This document shows, piece after piece, positions 36,991 to 47,929 of a stretch of DNA of 60,768 bases (position 1 is the first letter of the stretch; each line of letters starts with the position of its first letter). This DNA is from Diacronema lutheri (Eukaryota; Haptophyta; Pavlovophyceae; Pavlovales; Pavlovaceae), in contig JAGTXO010000090.1 of NCBI GenBank assembly GCA_019448385.1, positions 1-60,768 of the forward strand, given 5' to 3'. The notes under the pieces were generated by a model, which saw only the letters and a list, made by a program, of their open reading frames with translations, ran no database searches and had not been told where the DNA came from. Both the position numbers and the translations under genes were made by a program.

Positions 36991-39900
36991 GCGCACGTTC
37001 TTGAGGCTCGCGCCCAGGGCGCGCGCGGCCGCCTCGGCGCGTGAGGCGTTGCGCGCCGCGTGTGCGCGCGCGGACGCGGCGGCGTCGTCACACGCGTCGG
37101 CGCCGCACGCGCCCGCCGGTGCGCGCCGCCGGCGGCGCGCGGGCGCAGGCGAGCTGGCGCTCGCGGCTGCGCGCGCGCTCGCCTCGACGGAGCACGGCGA
37201 TTTGACGGACGACGCGCTCGAGGCCGCCATCGAGCAGGAGCTGGGCGACGAGCGCGGCCAACTGCTGCTGTGCACGCGGGGCGCAGCGGCGCAAAGGCCC
37301 GCGCTTTGCCGGCTCCTGAAGCACGCGTGCGCGTCGGCGCGCGCGGCGAAGCGCGCGCAATTCACGGTGTTCGTCGTGCGCGCGCCCACGCGCGGCGAGC
37401 GGGGGGGCGCCGCCGCGACGCGCGTGGACTCGGTGGTCGAGCTGTCGTGCGCGCTGCACGAGAAGGCGGGCGCGCTCGGCGGCCTCCAGAGCGTCTGTGT
37501 GCGTGGCTTTGCCCTCGAGCGCCGCCGGACACTCGACGGTGGCGCCGAGGCCGGCGCGTCCGCCATCGGCCAGGACGAGCAGGTCGAGGCAGAGGCGGGC
37601 GAGGCGTGCGTCGCCGGCGTGACGATGGCCAAGCAGCTGCGTCAGTTTGCCGAGCAAGCTGCCCGCGACGACGTGCTCTTCCGCGTCGCCGTGTCCGAGG
37701 CCGACGCCCACGCCCGGCTGGCGCGCGTTGCGGGTGACGATGTCGGCGCGTACAGCGTCGTGCTCGCAGTCGCCGGGCTCGTCTGGCTGGCCAAGGCCGA
37801 CGAGGTTGCGCCGGCGGCCGCCCAGTCCGCCGCCGCGCCGCCCGCCGCCCCGCCTGCTGCCGCCACGTCCGCCGACGCCGAGCGCGACGCCTCGCCTTCC
37901 GACCGCCTGCGCGCGCTGACGCTCGCCGTGCGAGTCGCGCTCGCGCGCGGCGTGCTGCGCCACCTCCTCGCCGACGCGTCGCCGGGCGCGTCCGCGACCG
38001 CTGGCGGTAGTTGCGCGACGCCCGTCGAGGCGGCCGCGTCCGACGCCGCGCCGCCCGCCACGGGCGTCGTGACGAGTGGCGTCGCGGCGGGCGCTGTGGC
38101 GGCCGCACCGGCTGCTGCGGGCGGTGCGACGGCGGGTGCATCGCCCATCGCGCGGCCGGCGAAGCGCGCGCGGCGCACGCTCACCGCCGCTCCAGCCGCC
38201 TCGGCCGTTGCGGCCGCTGGAGGCGCACGCGCTGGCGCACGCGGCGCGGCCGGCGCGCCTCGCGCGCGCGCCGCGCGCGCGCCGGCCGAGTACGTCTGGC
38301 TTGCCATCGCGCGCCGGATGCTGGCGGCGCGACACGCGGCGGCCGCGGGCGGCGACTTTGTCGCGTCGTGCGTCGCCGCGATGCAGGCCGAGTACGGCGA
38401 CGGCTGTGCCGTCGTCGTCGGCGACGCGCCTGGTGACGCCTTGGTCGAGGCTGCGGCGGCGGCGCTGCTCGAGGGCAAGCACGCGGCGGTGAGCCTCGGC
38501 TGCGTCGACCGGCCGGCGGTGCTCGTCGTGCAGCGCGCCGTGGATGCGCCCACGTCGCGCGTGCACGGGTGGTGCGCGCACGCGGCGGGCGCCGCCGAGT
38601 TTGACGAGGGCGCCGCGCGCGACGTGTTCAACGCGATCGTCGAGCGCGCGTGGGCGCTGCGTCCGGACCCGGCCGACGGCAGCCCGCCGCCCACGCGCAC
38701 GTGGGAGGTCGGGCGCATCGCTGGCGACGCGCCCGACCAGGCGGGCGTGGCCGCGCTGCGCGTGCTCTACGCGCTCGTCGCGGCGCACGGCCGCTACCGC
38801 TCGGCCGCCGCGCTCTTTGGCGCGCTCGCGCAGCTGCACGCGCCCGACGCCGCCGGCGCGCGCGCGGAGGTCGTCGCGGCGGCGTGCGCGGTGCCGCCCG
38901 GCGCGCGGCCGGGCGCCGCGCCGGCGGCCGCGCGGGACGACGCGAGGGAGCGCGCATGGGAGGGCGCTCAGATCGCCGCGCTCGCCGTCGGCGCGGACGC
39001 TGCGCGCAGGCGTGTCGCGCCCGTGCGCGCGCTCGTCGACGCGCTCGGCACGCCACCGACCTCGGCGATCACGGGCGGGCCGGCGGTCCGGCTCGCGGGC
39101 GCGGGCGACGGCGGCCACGGTGTACGGTGGGTGGGCGAGCAGGCGGCGACGCCCGCCGAGCAGCTGCCGAGGGAGCTGCTGCGCGCCTACCACGAGGCGG
39201 TGCTGTGCGTCACGCCCGGCAGCCTCCAGCTCGGCCCGGCGGCGCTCGACGCGGTCACGCGGCCGCGCGAAAACGACACGCTGGAAGGCCTCCTCGCGCG
39301 CGTCAGCTGGCAGTGCGGCGCGAGGGCGAGCACGTGCGCCATGCTCGCCACGTTTTCCGAGCAGGCGGGCACCGGCTCGCGCGTCGCGCTCAAGGCCCTC
39401 CGCACGAGCTCCGACCTGGCCGGGCTGACGGCGGCTGCGGTCGGGCAGCAGGCGCCGCAGACGCCGCCGCCGCCGCTGCTCGTAATGCTCGGCCGCTGCC
39501 CCAGCCCGCTCGTCGGCGGCGGCCTCTTCCCGCCCGACCGCGCGACGGGCGAGCCGGCGGTGCACGCGGCGACGTCCGAGCTCGCCGTCGAGCTGCTGCG
39601 CGACGCGCGCGCGCTGGCCGGCACGGACGGGCGGCTCGTCGTGCTGTGCCTCGAGGCGTCCAACCCGCTCTGGTTCTGCCCCAAGGTGCGCGAGCTCGAG
39701 CTGCCGCGGACGCGGTCGGACGGCGTGCGCGCGTCCGGCTGCACCTGCCCTGCGACGTGCAGCGATGCGCGCGGCGCGGCGGGTGGCGCTGCCCGCGGCG
39801 CATCGACGCGGCCGGCGGCGCGCGCGATCAACAAGGCGGTGCTCGACCACTTCGTCGCGCTTTTCGGCCGCGAGGGCTTCGCGACCTTTGAGTTTGCGGG

Positions 39901-42900
39901 CGGCGGCGAGGCGAGCTGGCTGTGCGACAGCGCGGCCGGCACGACGACCGTCGCGGCGTGCGCGTCGCTCCCGCCGCGCATGGGCGATGGGCAGCTGGCC
40001 ATCCGGCGGCACACGCTCGGCACGGGCGCCGGCGCGCCGGCGCACGCCGTCGTCTCGCTCCGCGTCGCGCACGTGAGCCACGCCATCCGCCGCGCGGCGG
40101 ACGACGGCGGCGCGCGCGCCGAGCGGATGGCGCGCGCCGCGCGCGCGTTTTGCGATGTGGCGGCCGCGCTGCGCGTCGACGCGATCCTGGCGGAGGTGCC
40201 CGAGGACCGCCCGACGGGCACGCCCTTCCTTGGCGGGCTGCTCGAGTTTTGGAACAAACGCCACGGGAGCTCGACGGCGCCAGCCACGCTCGCGCTCGGA
40301 GACGTGCGCGAGGTGGCCAAGCGGACGGCCGACGCAGCGGCCGGCCGAGCGGACGAGGCCCCTGCGGCTGGCCGTCCGCAGGTCGCGGCGCGCGCGTGCG
40401 CTGGCGCGATTGGCGGCGGCGCGGGCGCGGCGGGCGCCTCGGACGCTGCGCCCCGTGCACTGGCGGGCGCGTCGGGTGCGCGCACGGACGGCGGCCCTGC
40501 CGACGCACCGCGCCAGCTGGAGAGCCGCTACGGCGAGGCGAGCAAGCTCGACCTACCCCAAGATTCCACTACGGGCTGCGTCCTCGACGCTCGCGAGGCC
40601 CAGGACCGCGCGCGCGTGCCTGCTGCGCCCGACGGCACAGCGCTGCGCCGCGTGCTCGACGCCGTCGGCGCGGGCGCGCCCGCGCAGCGCAGCCCGCGCT
40701 GGCACGACGAGCGATGGGAGGAGGTCACGGGCAGCAAGGTTGGCGACGTCGTGAACGACAACGCCGGCGTCGCGCACGAGACGCTCACCGACGAGTACGT
40801 GCACCGGCGGCGGCGCGAGGTGCGGACCAAGGCGACGACCGCGGGCATCCTCGGCGAGGCCGTCGCGCTGCGCAAGCTGGCGGCCGCGTACGGCATCACC
40901 GTCGTGTGCAACCTGCCGATGGTGCGTGCGGACCCGCACGACAAGAGCGCGCCGTTCGCCTTCTCGCCGGACGGGCTCGCCATCCTCCCCGAAGACAACG
41001 AGCAGGTCCTCGTCGAGGTGAAGACGCTCACCAAGGCGGACGCCACGGCGCACGAGGACGGGCCGCCGCAGCCGCACCGCGATCAGCTGCAGCTCGGCAT
41101 GCACGTCCTCGGCGTGCGCAAAGCGCTCTACGTGCAGTACCTCAGGCACGAGGACCGGATCGTCGTGCACGTCGTGACGCGCGGCGCCGGCTGGCTTGCA
41201 TTCGCGCAGCCGAGGGTGCAGGCCTTCTGGGCGCGCGTCGTCGAGCGGCGCGCGCGGCTCGAGCGCGCGCGCGCCGACCACCCGGCTGCGAGCCGGCGGC
41301 ACCGGCGGCAGCAGACGCCGGCCGGGCCGCCGCTCGTGCTCGCGCTGGACGGGCGCATCCCCGCCGCGCGCGCCGCCGCGCTGCACGCCGTCGCGCACGG
41401 CACCGCGAGCGCGGCGGCGGTGGCGGCGACGGCGGCGACGGGCGACGCGACGGCGTTGCAAGACGCGATCGCGGCGCTGCGCGCGCCCGTCGGCAATGCG
41501 GCGATCGCCAGCGCAGCGCGTGCGGAGCGCGCGGCCGTCGAGCGGGCGATCGCGTACCTCGGGCAGCCGGCGGGCGACGCCGCCGCCCGCGGCACGGCCG
41601 AGGCGGCCGAGGAGGAGAGGACGGTCGACGCCGACATCTGCGCGTTGCTGCACCAGCTCGGCGCGAGCGTGGCGCACGTGCACGTCGAGGACGCGGATTG
41701 CGTCACGCGTGAGCACTGGGGCGAGGCGGGGCTCGCTGCAGCGGGCGACCCGTCGAGCGCCCCCGCCATTTCGAGCGTCATCGTCGCGCACATCGTGCGC
41801 CTCGCCGGCTTTGGCGTCGAGCTCCCGCAGTCGATTCGCGTCGCCCCCAGCACGGCCGACTGGCACGAGGGCTGGCTCGACGTGCAGTGCGTGCTGCTGC
41901 GCACGCGCCGGCGCGGGCGGCGCGACGACGACTTTGTGGCCGTCGTCAGGCGCGGTGGGCGCTGGTTTGCGTGCGAGCCCGGCCGCGCGCGGCGGCTGCA
42001 GTGGCGGTCGGTCCTGCGCCGCGCGCGCGGCGGCGTCGACGGGACCGGCGAGGAGGCGTTCGCGGTCGTCTACGTGCGGCGCGGCGACGCGGCCGGCGAC
42101 GCGGCTGGCGACGCGCAGGCCGAACGGGCGCGCGGCGGGCGCGCGCGCAGGCGCACGCGCGGCGGCACGCGCAAGCGCAAGCGCGGCGCCTCCGCCGGGC
42201 TCGAGGCGGCCGCGCCCGCCGGCGCGCCGGCTGCCGCGCCCGCCGGCGCGCCGGCGGGCGCTGCTCACCGCCCGCCCGCCATGCGCGCGACGGTCGCCGC
42301 GCGCACCACGCGCTCTGTGACCGACGCGCGGCACTCGGCGCCTGCCGCCACGGTTGCACCTGTCTTCGACTGGCGCGCCGGCCGCCCGCCCCCCGCCGCT
42401 CGAGCCCGCCACCCGCGGCCGCGTGGGCGCGCGCCACCGGGCAAGGCCTGGGACAGCGTCTCGGGTGCGTGGGCGGACAAGCCGACTGGTGCTGCCGTCG
42501 CCGCCGCGCCGCCGCCGCTGCCGCCCGCCGCCGCGCCGCCGCCCACCGCCGCGCCGCCGCCCGCCGCCGCGCCGCCGCCCGCCGTCGCGCCGCCGCCCGC
42601 CGCCGCGCCGCCGCCGCCGCCGCCACCGGCGGCGCTCGGCCGCCGGCAGCACGTCGGCGCGGGCGGCAGCGCGGCGGGCCGGCGGCTCGCGGCCATCGCA
42701 CGGCGGCAGCGCGGCGTGCGCGCGCCGCCGCCCGCCGCGCGCTTCCTCGCCACGCTGCCGCCACCGCCACGCGACGGCCTCGCGCGCACGAGCAAGCAGG
42801 CGCGCGCGAGGCGCAACGCGGACGGACGGCCGGCGCACGCGCGCGCGGCCAACGCGCGCGCCTTCTACCGCGGCGTGGAGCTCGGCGTGCACGCGACGCG

Positions 42901-45900
42901 CGCCATCGTCGACGCGCGCCACGCCGACCTGCCGCAGGCCGTCTTCGTGGCGGAGGCGCGGGCGATCGTCGCGCGCTCCGCCGGCGGCGGCGCGCTGCTC
43001 GCGCCGGACGACGTGCGCGACCTGTGCGACGCGCAGACGGACGCCGATCGCGCTGCGATCTGGGCGTCGGTGGGCGCGCACGAGGCGACGCGCATCTTCG
43101 CGCTCGTCACGCGCAACGCGAGCTTGGCGGGCGCGGCGCTGCTCGTGCTGCACACGCCGGCGGGCGCGCCGGCGCGCGCGCTCGGGCTCCTGGCGACGCG
43201 CTCGCGCGCGCCGTCGACGGGCGCGCCGCGCGACGCGCACAGGGCGCTGGTGCAGCGGTTGGACGTGCTGATGGACGCGATCGCCGCGGCGCGAGGCGCG
43301 TCGCCGCTCGAGCTCGAGCTCGCGCTCGCGCCCGAGCCGCAGAGCGCGTGCAACGCGCGTGCGGCCGCGCTGCTCTGCCTGCAGGCCGTCGCGGACGCGA
43401 GCGGCCGTCCCGCCGCTGAGGACGCGCTGGCCGCGCTCGACGACGCGCGCGGCATCGACCGGCACTGCCACGCCGTCCGGCAGCAGATCGAGGCGAAGCT
43501 CGCGTGGCGGCGCGCCGACGGCGCCGTCGGCGTTGACGGCGCCGACGGCGCGCCCGCGCTCGCGCCTGCCGCCGCACCGCCGGCGTGCGCGCCGGCGCAC
43601 GCTGCCGGCGAGGCGGCGGTCGACCAGGCGATCGTCACGCGGGTGCGCGACGCGCTGCGCGCGTGGGCGACGACTGGCACCGCGCCCAGCGCGGCGGTGC
43701 TCGACGACGCCTGCGCCGCGTACACGGCCCGCGCACGCGCGCGCAAGGACGCGCGCACGGCGCTGGGCCCGACGCGCGCGGCCGAGCTGCTCGCCGCGGC
43801 CGCGCGCGGCGGAGCCGACGGGGCGGATGCCGCGCGCGCGCTGCTCGGCGGCACGCCGCGCCTGCTCGTCGTGCTCCTCTGCGTGCCCGTCGCCGCGCCG
43901 TCCGGCGAGCCGCCGCGCCCGGTCGGGCTGCTCGTCGCCGACCGGCCGACGGACGACTCGCGCCCGGCCGCGCTCGTGCGCTACGACTTTGCGCCGCTCG
44001 ACGCGGACGTGGCCGTCGCGGTCGGCGCGCATGCCGTCGCGCTGGCCAGTGCGATCTGGCCGCTGCTCGCGGCCGAGGGGGAGCCGCGGCCATCGCCCGT
44101 CGTGCGCTCGCAGCCGCGCGGCGGCGACGATGGCGCGCGTGCGCTCGCAACGTTCGCGTGCCTCGACGCGCTGATGACCGCCAGCGTCGGCGCGCACGGC
44201 CTCGCGGGCGGCGCGGGCATGCTGCCCGCGCTGGTCGCGCGAGGCGCCGCGGCCGCCCAGCGCGAGCGGCAGCTGCGCGCGGCCGCCGAGAGGCTGGGCG
44301 GCACGGTCGCTGGGTGGCCGGACACGGGCGCGAGCGCGGCGGGCGCGAGCGTCGACGAGGAGGCGCGCACGTACGAGGTCGAGGCGGTCGTCGACGAGCG
44401 CCGCAAGGCGGGCAAGAAGGTGACGTTCCAGTTCCGGATCAGGTGGCGGGGCTACGACGAGAGCGCCGACACGTGGGAGCCTGAGGCCAACGTGAGCAGC
44501 GACCTCGTCGCCCAGTTCCGCAAGACGCGCGACGAGCAGAAGCGGCGCGCGGGCGTATCGGGCAGCGGCAGCGGCGGCGCGGGCGCGGCGTCGGCATTGG
44601 CGTCGGCGCCGCTTCGCGCGCACGGCGAGTCGGGCGCCGCGGGCAAGCGCGCCGCGGCGGGTGCCGCCGCGAGCGCGCGCGACGCCGCGGGCGCGCGCGC
44701 GCCGAGCGTTCCCCGCGCGCGCGGCGTCGAGCGCGCGCGCGTGGACGAGCCCGCTGCGCCGAGCGCGCGCGCCGCCGGCGGCGCGACGGCGCGCACGCGC
44801 GTCAGCGTGCTCCCGGGCTTCGTGGTCAAGCGCTCGACGCTCAACGCGGGGCCGCAGGCGGTGACGGCGCAGCCCGGTGCGCGGAAGGAGCTGCGGCGCA
44901 TCGCGGCGGCCGTGCACAGGCTCACGACACAGGCGTACCGCGTCATCAACAAGGTGGTGCGCGACGAGGCTGCGGTGGCGAGCGCGCAGGCCGTCGGCGC
45001 GGCGTCGGGCGGCCCGTCGACCAGCGTGCACACGTCGACCACGATGGACAAGGGAACCGTCCGTGCGATCTTCTCGGCCATCGGCTGGCACAAGGACGAG
45101 AGCACGTACGGTGCAGCGCCCCGAGGCAAGCCCGCCGAGCAAGCCGCCGCGCAGACCAAGGCGGCGACGGCGCGCGCCGTCGGCGAGATGGCCGAGGGCG
45201 TCCAGCCCGTCTGCGCGGTGGGCCTCACGGAGATCCTCGAGGCGGAGGCGACGCAGGTGTCCACCGCGTGCCTGATGCATCCATCGCGCGTCGTGAACGG
45301 GCTGCTCCGCGACGTCGTCCGCGCGGCAGTCGAGCGCGACGAGGCGCTCGTCGCGCTGCCCGAGATGCAGCGAAACGCGCGCGTGCGCGAGCTGTGCGAG
45401 CGGCTGCTGCGCGGCGACGTGGAGGGCGCGCGCGTCGGCTGCCCCGCCGCGCTCGACCGCCACCTGCCCGACATGGTCCTCCACAAGATCGACTACAAGT
45501 GCACGCCCACGAAAAGGTGGAACTACGACCGGCACACGACGCGCTACTTCCTCGTGCAGATCCGCACCCTGCAGCACGTGGCCGAGGGGCAGGCGCTGCT
45601 CTGCCGGCTCGCGCGCCTGTACACGCAGCTCACCGACCGGCCGCCGCGGTACAATGTGGCGCCGCTGCGCACGCACAATGTGCGCGCGAGGCGTGGCTGC
45701 CGCTGCCGCCGCCGAGCGCCCAAGCGCGCGCGCCGCCGCCGTGCGCGCCGCCCCGCGGCCAGGTTGGTCACGCGCCCGCGCGCTCGCGCGCCGCGCGCTG
45801 CGCGCAGGTGCCGCGCAACGTGCGCCTCGCCGCGAGCGCCATCTGGGTGACGCTTTCGGATGACGAGCGCAAGGAGCTGCGCGCGCGGCTCAAGGCGCTG

Positions 45901-47532
45901 GACCTGCGCGACCACGATGGCGAGCCGATCAAGTGGACAGGCACAAACGGCAACACCCCGCCGATGTCGGACGTGCGCGTCAGGTACGCGGTCTTTGCGA
46001 CGCGCTTCGACATCTCCAACCGCGTCTTCGACTACGCCGGGCGCGAGCGGCCGCCGGCCGATCTGCCGTGGCACGCGCGGCGCTCGTGGGTTGGCCTCGC
46101 GCCGCTGCCGCGCGTGCCGCTCCCGGGCCGGCAGCCCGTCAAGTCGGTGGTGACAGATGGCGTCGCCGTGCACGCCGTCGGGACCGTCCTCGTGCCGAAG
46201 GCGCAGGCGCCGGCCGGCGGCTCGGGCGTCCTGCACCGCTGGCGCCGGCCGGACGGGCGCATCGCCGTCGCGCTCGGCTCCGAGCTGCGGCGGGCGATCG
46301 ACGTCGAGGCGGCGGTCGTCGTCGCGGCCGACCCGAACATGGGCAACATCACCACCTACTCTGCGCACGTCGGGCGGGCGGCCGTCTGGCGGCAGTTCAC
46401 GCAGCGCGCGCGCGCGCGCGCCGCGGGCTTTGCGCGCGAGACGGCCAAGACCAACGCGGCGCGGCGGCGCGTGCGCAAGGACGGGCGCGGCGAGGAGTTC
46501 AGCGTGGAGGCGGACGAGGCGCGGCTTGGCGAGGCGCACAGCGCCAAGGTGCTCGACGCGGGCAAATACATCGCCTTCCACCGCGAGAGCGCGCGGGTGC
46601 GCGAGCGCGCCGCCGAGCACGTGTACGACGCGCCGGCGCGCCGGAAGGAGCGCTGGCGGCGCGACAGCGGCGGGCGGTCCAACGCGGCGCGCGTCGCCGA
46701 GGCGCTCATCGCGGCGCACTGTGTCGACGGCGTGACGCGCGACCGGCTGCTCGTGTGCGTGGGCAAGTGGCTGCGCGACCACAAGGGCGCGCAGCCCAAG
46801 GGCGCGCCGCCCGCCTTCCAGGTGGGGCTGCTGCGCGAGCTGCGGCGGCGCGGCGTCGCGGCCGTCTTCGTGCCCGAGCCGTACACGTCGATGCACTGCT
46901 CGATGCCGCGGCTCGCCAAGGGCGGCAGGCTGCAGCGCTGCGGCGCGGAGCTCGCGCAGAACCCGCGCCTGCCCGTGGCAAAGGGCGGCACGCGCACGGT
47001 GCACGCGCTCGTCATCTGCCCGGCGTGCAACGGCGGCAAGAAGCCCGTGCACCGCGACTACAACGCCGCGCGCAACATCTTCTACGACGTGCACGACATG
47101 GCGGCGCACGCGGCCGGGCGCGACACCACGTCGACGCCTGAGCGCTTTGCCCTCGTGCTCGCCTGGTGGGCGCGCGGCGAGGTGTGGGAGCGTGAGGAGC
47201 GCATGGTGCACGGCGAGGGCGACGACTGCGACGACGAGTGCGACGGCGACGACGAGGGCGACGACGAGGGCGACGACGACGACGACGACGATGGCAGCGG
47301 CGACGGCGGCGGCGGCGAGGGCGACGGCGACGGCGACGGCGACGGAGGCGGCGGCGGCGACGACGACGATGACGGCGGGGGAGGCGGCGGCGGCGACGGC
47401 GGTGGCGACGACGGCGGCGGGCGCGGCGGCGGTGGCGGCGGCGGCTCTCGCGCCCGCACCCCCGCCCGCGGAGCTGCCAGCGCCAGTGCCGGCGGCGGCA
47501 GCGCGCGCGGGCCGAAGCGCGGCCGGCGTTGA
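32094..47532 (+). CDS. Giant USP-Ulp1-like-YqaJ-chromodomain-Fanzor polyprotein
   Basis: Five exons, all introns GT-AG and phase 0: 32094-33017, 33161-33556, 33645-35018, 35123-45679 and 45808-47532, giving 4,991 residues. Domains in order: USP deubiquitinase with Cys box 'NEGNACYVNALAQSL' (C85), 'QQDAAEFFQ' and His box 'GHLVAIVLRNGAWFLCDDDN' (H290), ending 'SMLFYSRL'. A Ulp1/adenain-like H1299-D1322-Q1363-C1368 set ('GHFTALRL', 'VLVDTL', 'QRGATCGLAVVGAL'). YqaJ exonuclease: 'RSPRWHDERWEEVTGS', D2848 in 'SPDG', E2863-x-K2865, 'QLQLGMHVLG'. Chromodomain about 3982-4040 ('FRIRWRGYDESADTWEPE'). Fanzor: D4592 ('AADPNMGN'), E4774 ('VPEPYTSMHC'), D4834 ('HRDYNAARNI') with Cys ribbon, acidic linker and basic end 'GPKRGRR'. 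The start codon, the acceptor at 35123 and the Ulp1 call are the least certain points. The gene may instead be two. Confidence 0.7.
33018..33160 (+). other. Inferred intron 1 of the giant gene
   Basis: Donor 'gacaac|gtgcgg', acceptor 'ccgcgcag|atgcac', phase 0. Splicing joins 'WFLCDDDN' to 'MHNLSQSDALAWASGASMLF', restoring the normal USP C-terminal order (acidic His-box tail, then '.LFY.R'). Confidence 0.7.
33557..33644 (+). other. Inferred intron 2 of the giant gene
   Basis: Donor 'gccag|gtaaag' is near-canonical and the acceptor is 'gcgcgcag|gaccag', 88 bp, phase 0. Splicing carries the USP exon into the frame that encodes 'DQRTPIVGRGQIWACANFEP' and the EQR repeat. Confidence 0.6.
33764..33892. 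repeat. 9-bp tandem repeat coding for (Glu-Gln-Arg)n
   Basis: About fourteen copies of 'gagcagcgc' or close variants. In the inferred giant frame it gives 'EQREQREQR', a charged helical linker between the USP and the next region. Confidence 0.85.
35019..35122 (+). other. Inferred intron 3 of the giant gene
   Basis: The frame must change between about 35019 and 35140. Donor 'ctcgcg|gtaggc' with acceptor 'gccgcag|cccgag' gives a 104-bp phase-0 intron; 'gtgcag' at 35137 is an alternative acceptor. The stretch contains a (GC)n run, so a length error in that run is the competing explanation. Confidence 0.5.
45680..45807 (+). other. Inferred intron 4 of the giant gene
   Basis: Donor 'cacaat|gtgcgc', acceptor 'gcgcgcag|gtgccg', 128 bp, phase 0. 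It joins 'RYNVAPLRTHN' to 'VPRNVRLAASAIWVTL', keeping the Fanzor domain continuous. The left-edge Fanzor reads straight through the equivalent point without an intron. Confidence 0.8.
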
Positions 47533-47929
47533 CGCACGGCCGAGCCGCGCAGCGGTCGACGCTTTGCGGGCTCTGCCCAGGTCGCGCGCGGCTGGCGACG
47601 CGTGCCGCGCGCGGCACGACCGTGCACGCCGCCACCCGTGGCCGAGCGCGCCGCACCAGCCGGCCCGCTCCAACCGCCGTGCGGATCACGGACGCTCGCT
47701 ACGGCTCGTCGGCGCGCGTCACCTGCGCCGGCGGCCACGGCGCCGTCTGCTCCGGCCTCGTCGCGAGCAGCCCGACCGCTGCTCGCCGCCCGCACGCCGC
47801 CGCAGCAACGCTGCGCGTCGTGCTCCCCCGCTCGCCAAACGCGAAGAGCTCCCTCACAAGGACGTCCTTCCGAACGGCCCGCGCTGCACTCGGGGCGCGA
47901 TCGTGCCCCTGATCGGATTTGGCTTGACC
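47533..47929. other. Spacer between giant gene and Fanzor pseudogene
   Basis: No gene supported. This is where a Fanzor guide RNA (3'-end derived in TnpB/Fanzor systems) would be expected if the element makes one; I see no clear hairpin by eye. Confidence 0.35.

Noticed and set aside
41640-42090. Another cysteine protease domain in the giant protein ('DDDFVAVVRRGGRWFACE')
   Set aside because: It resembles the end of a USP/OTU-like fold, but no matching upstream catalytic Cys could be identified, so it is not called.
40553-45676. A 1,707-codon open frame on the minus strand
   Set aside because: Antisense to the giant gene. In DNA with so few TTA, CTA and TCA codons the codon-aligned antisense frame is open by default. 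It is Arg/Ala-rich and has no motifs.
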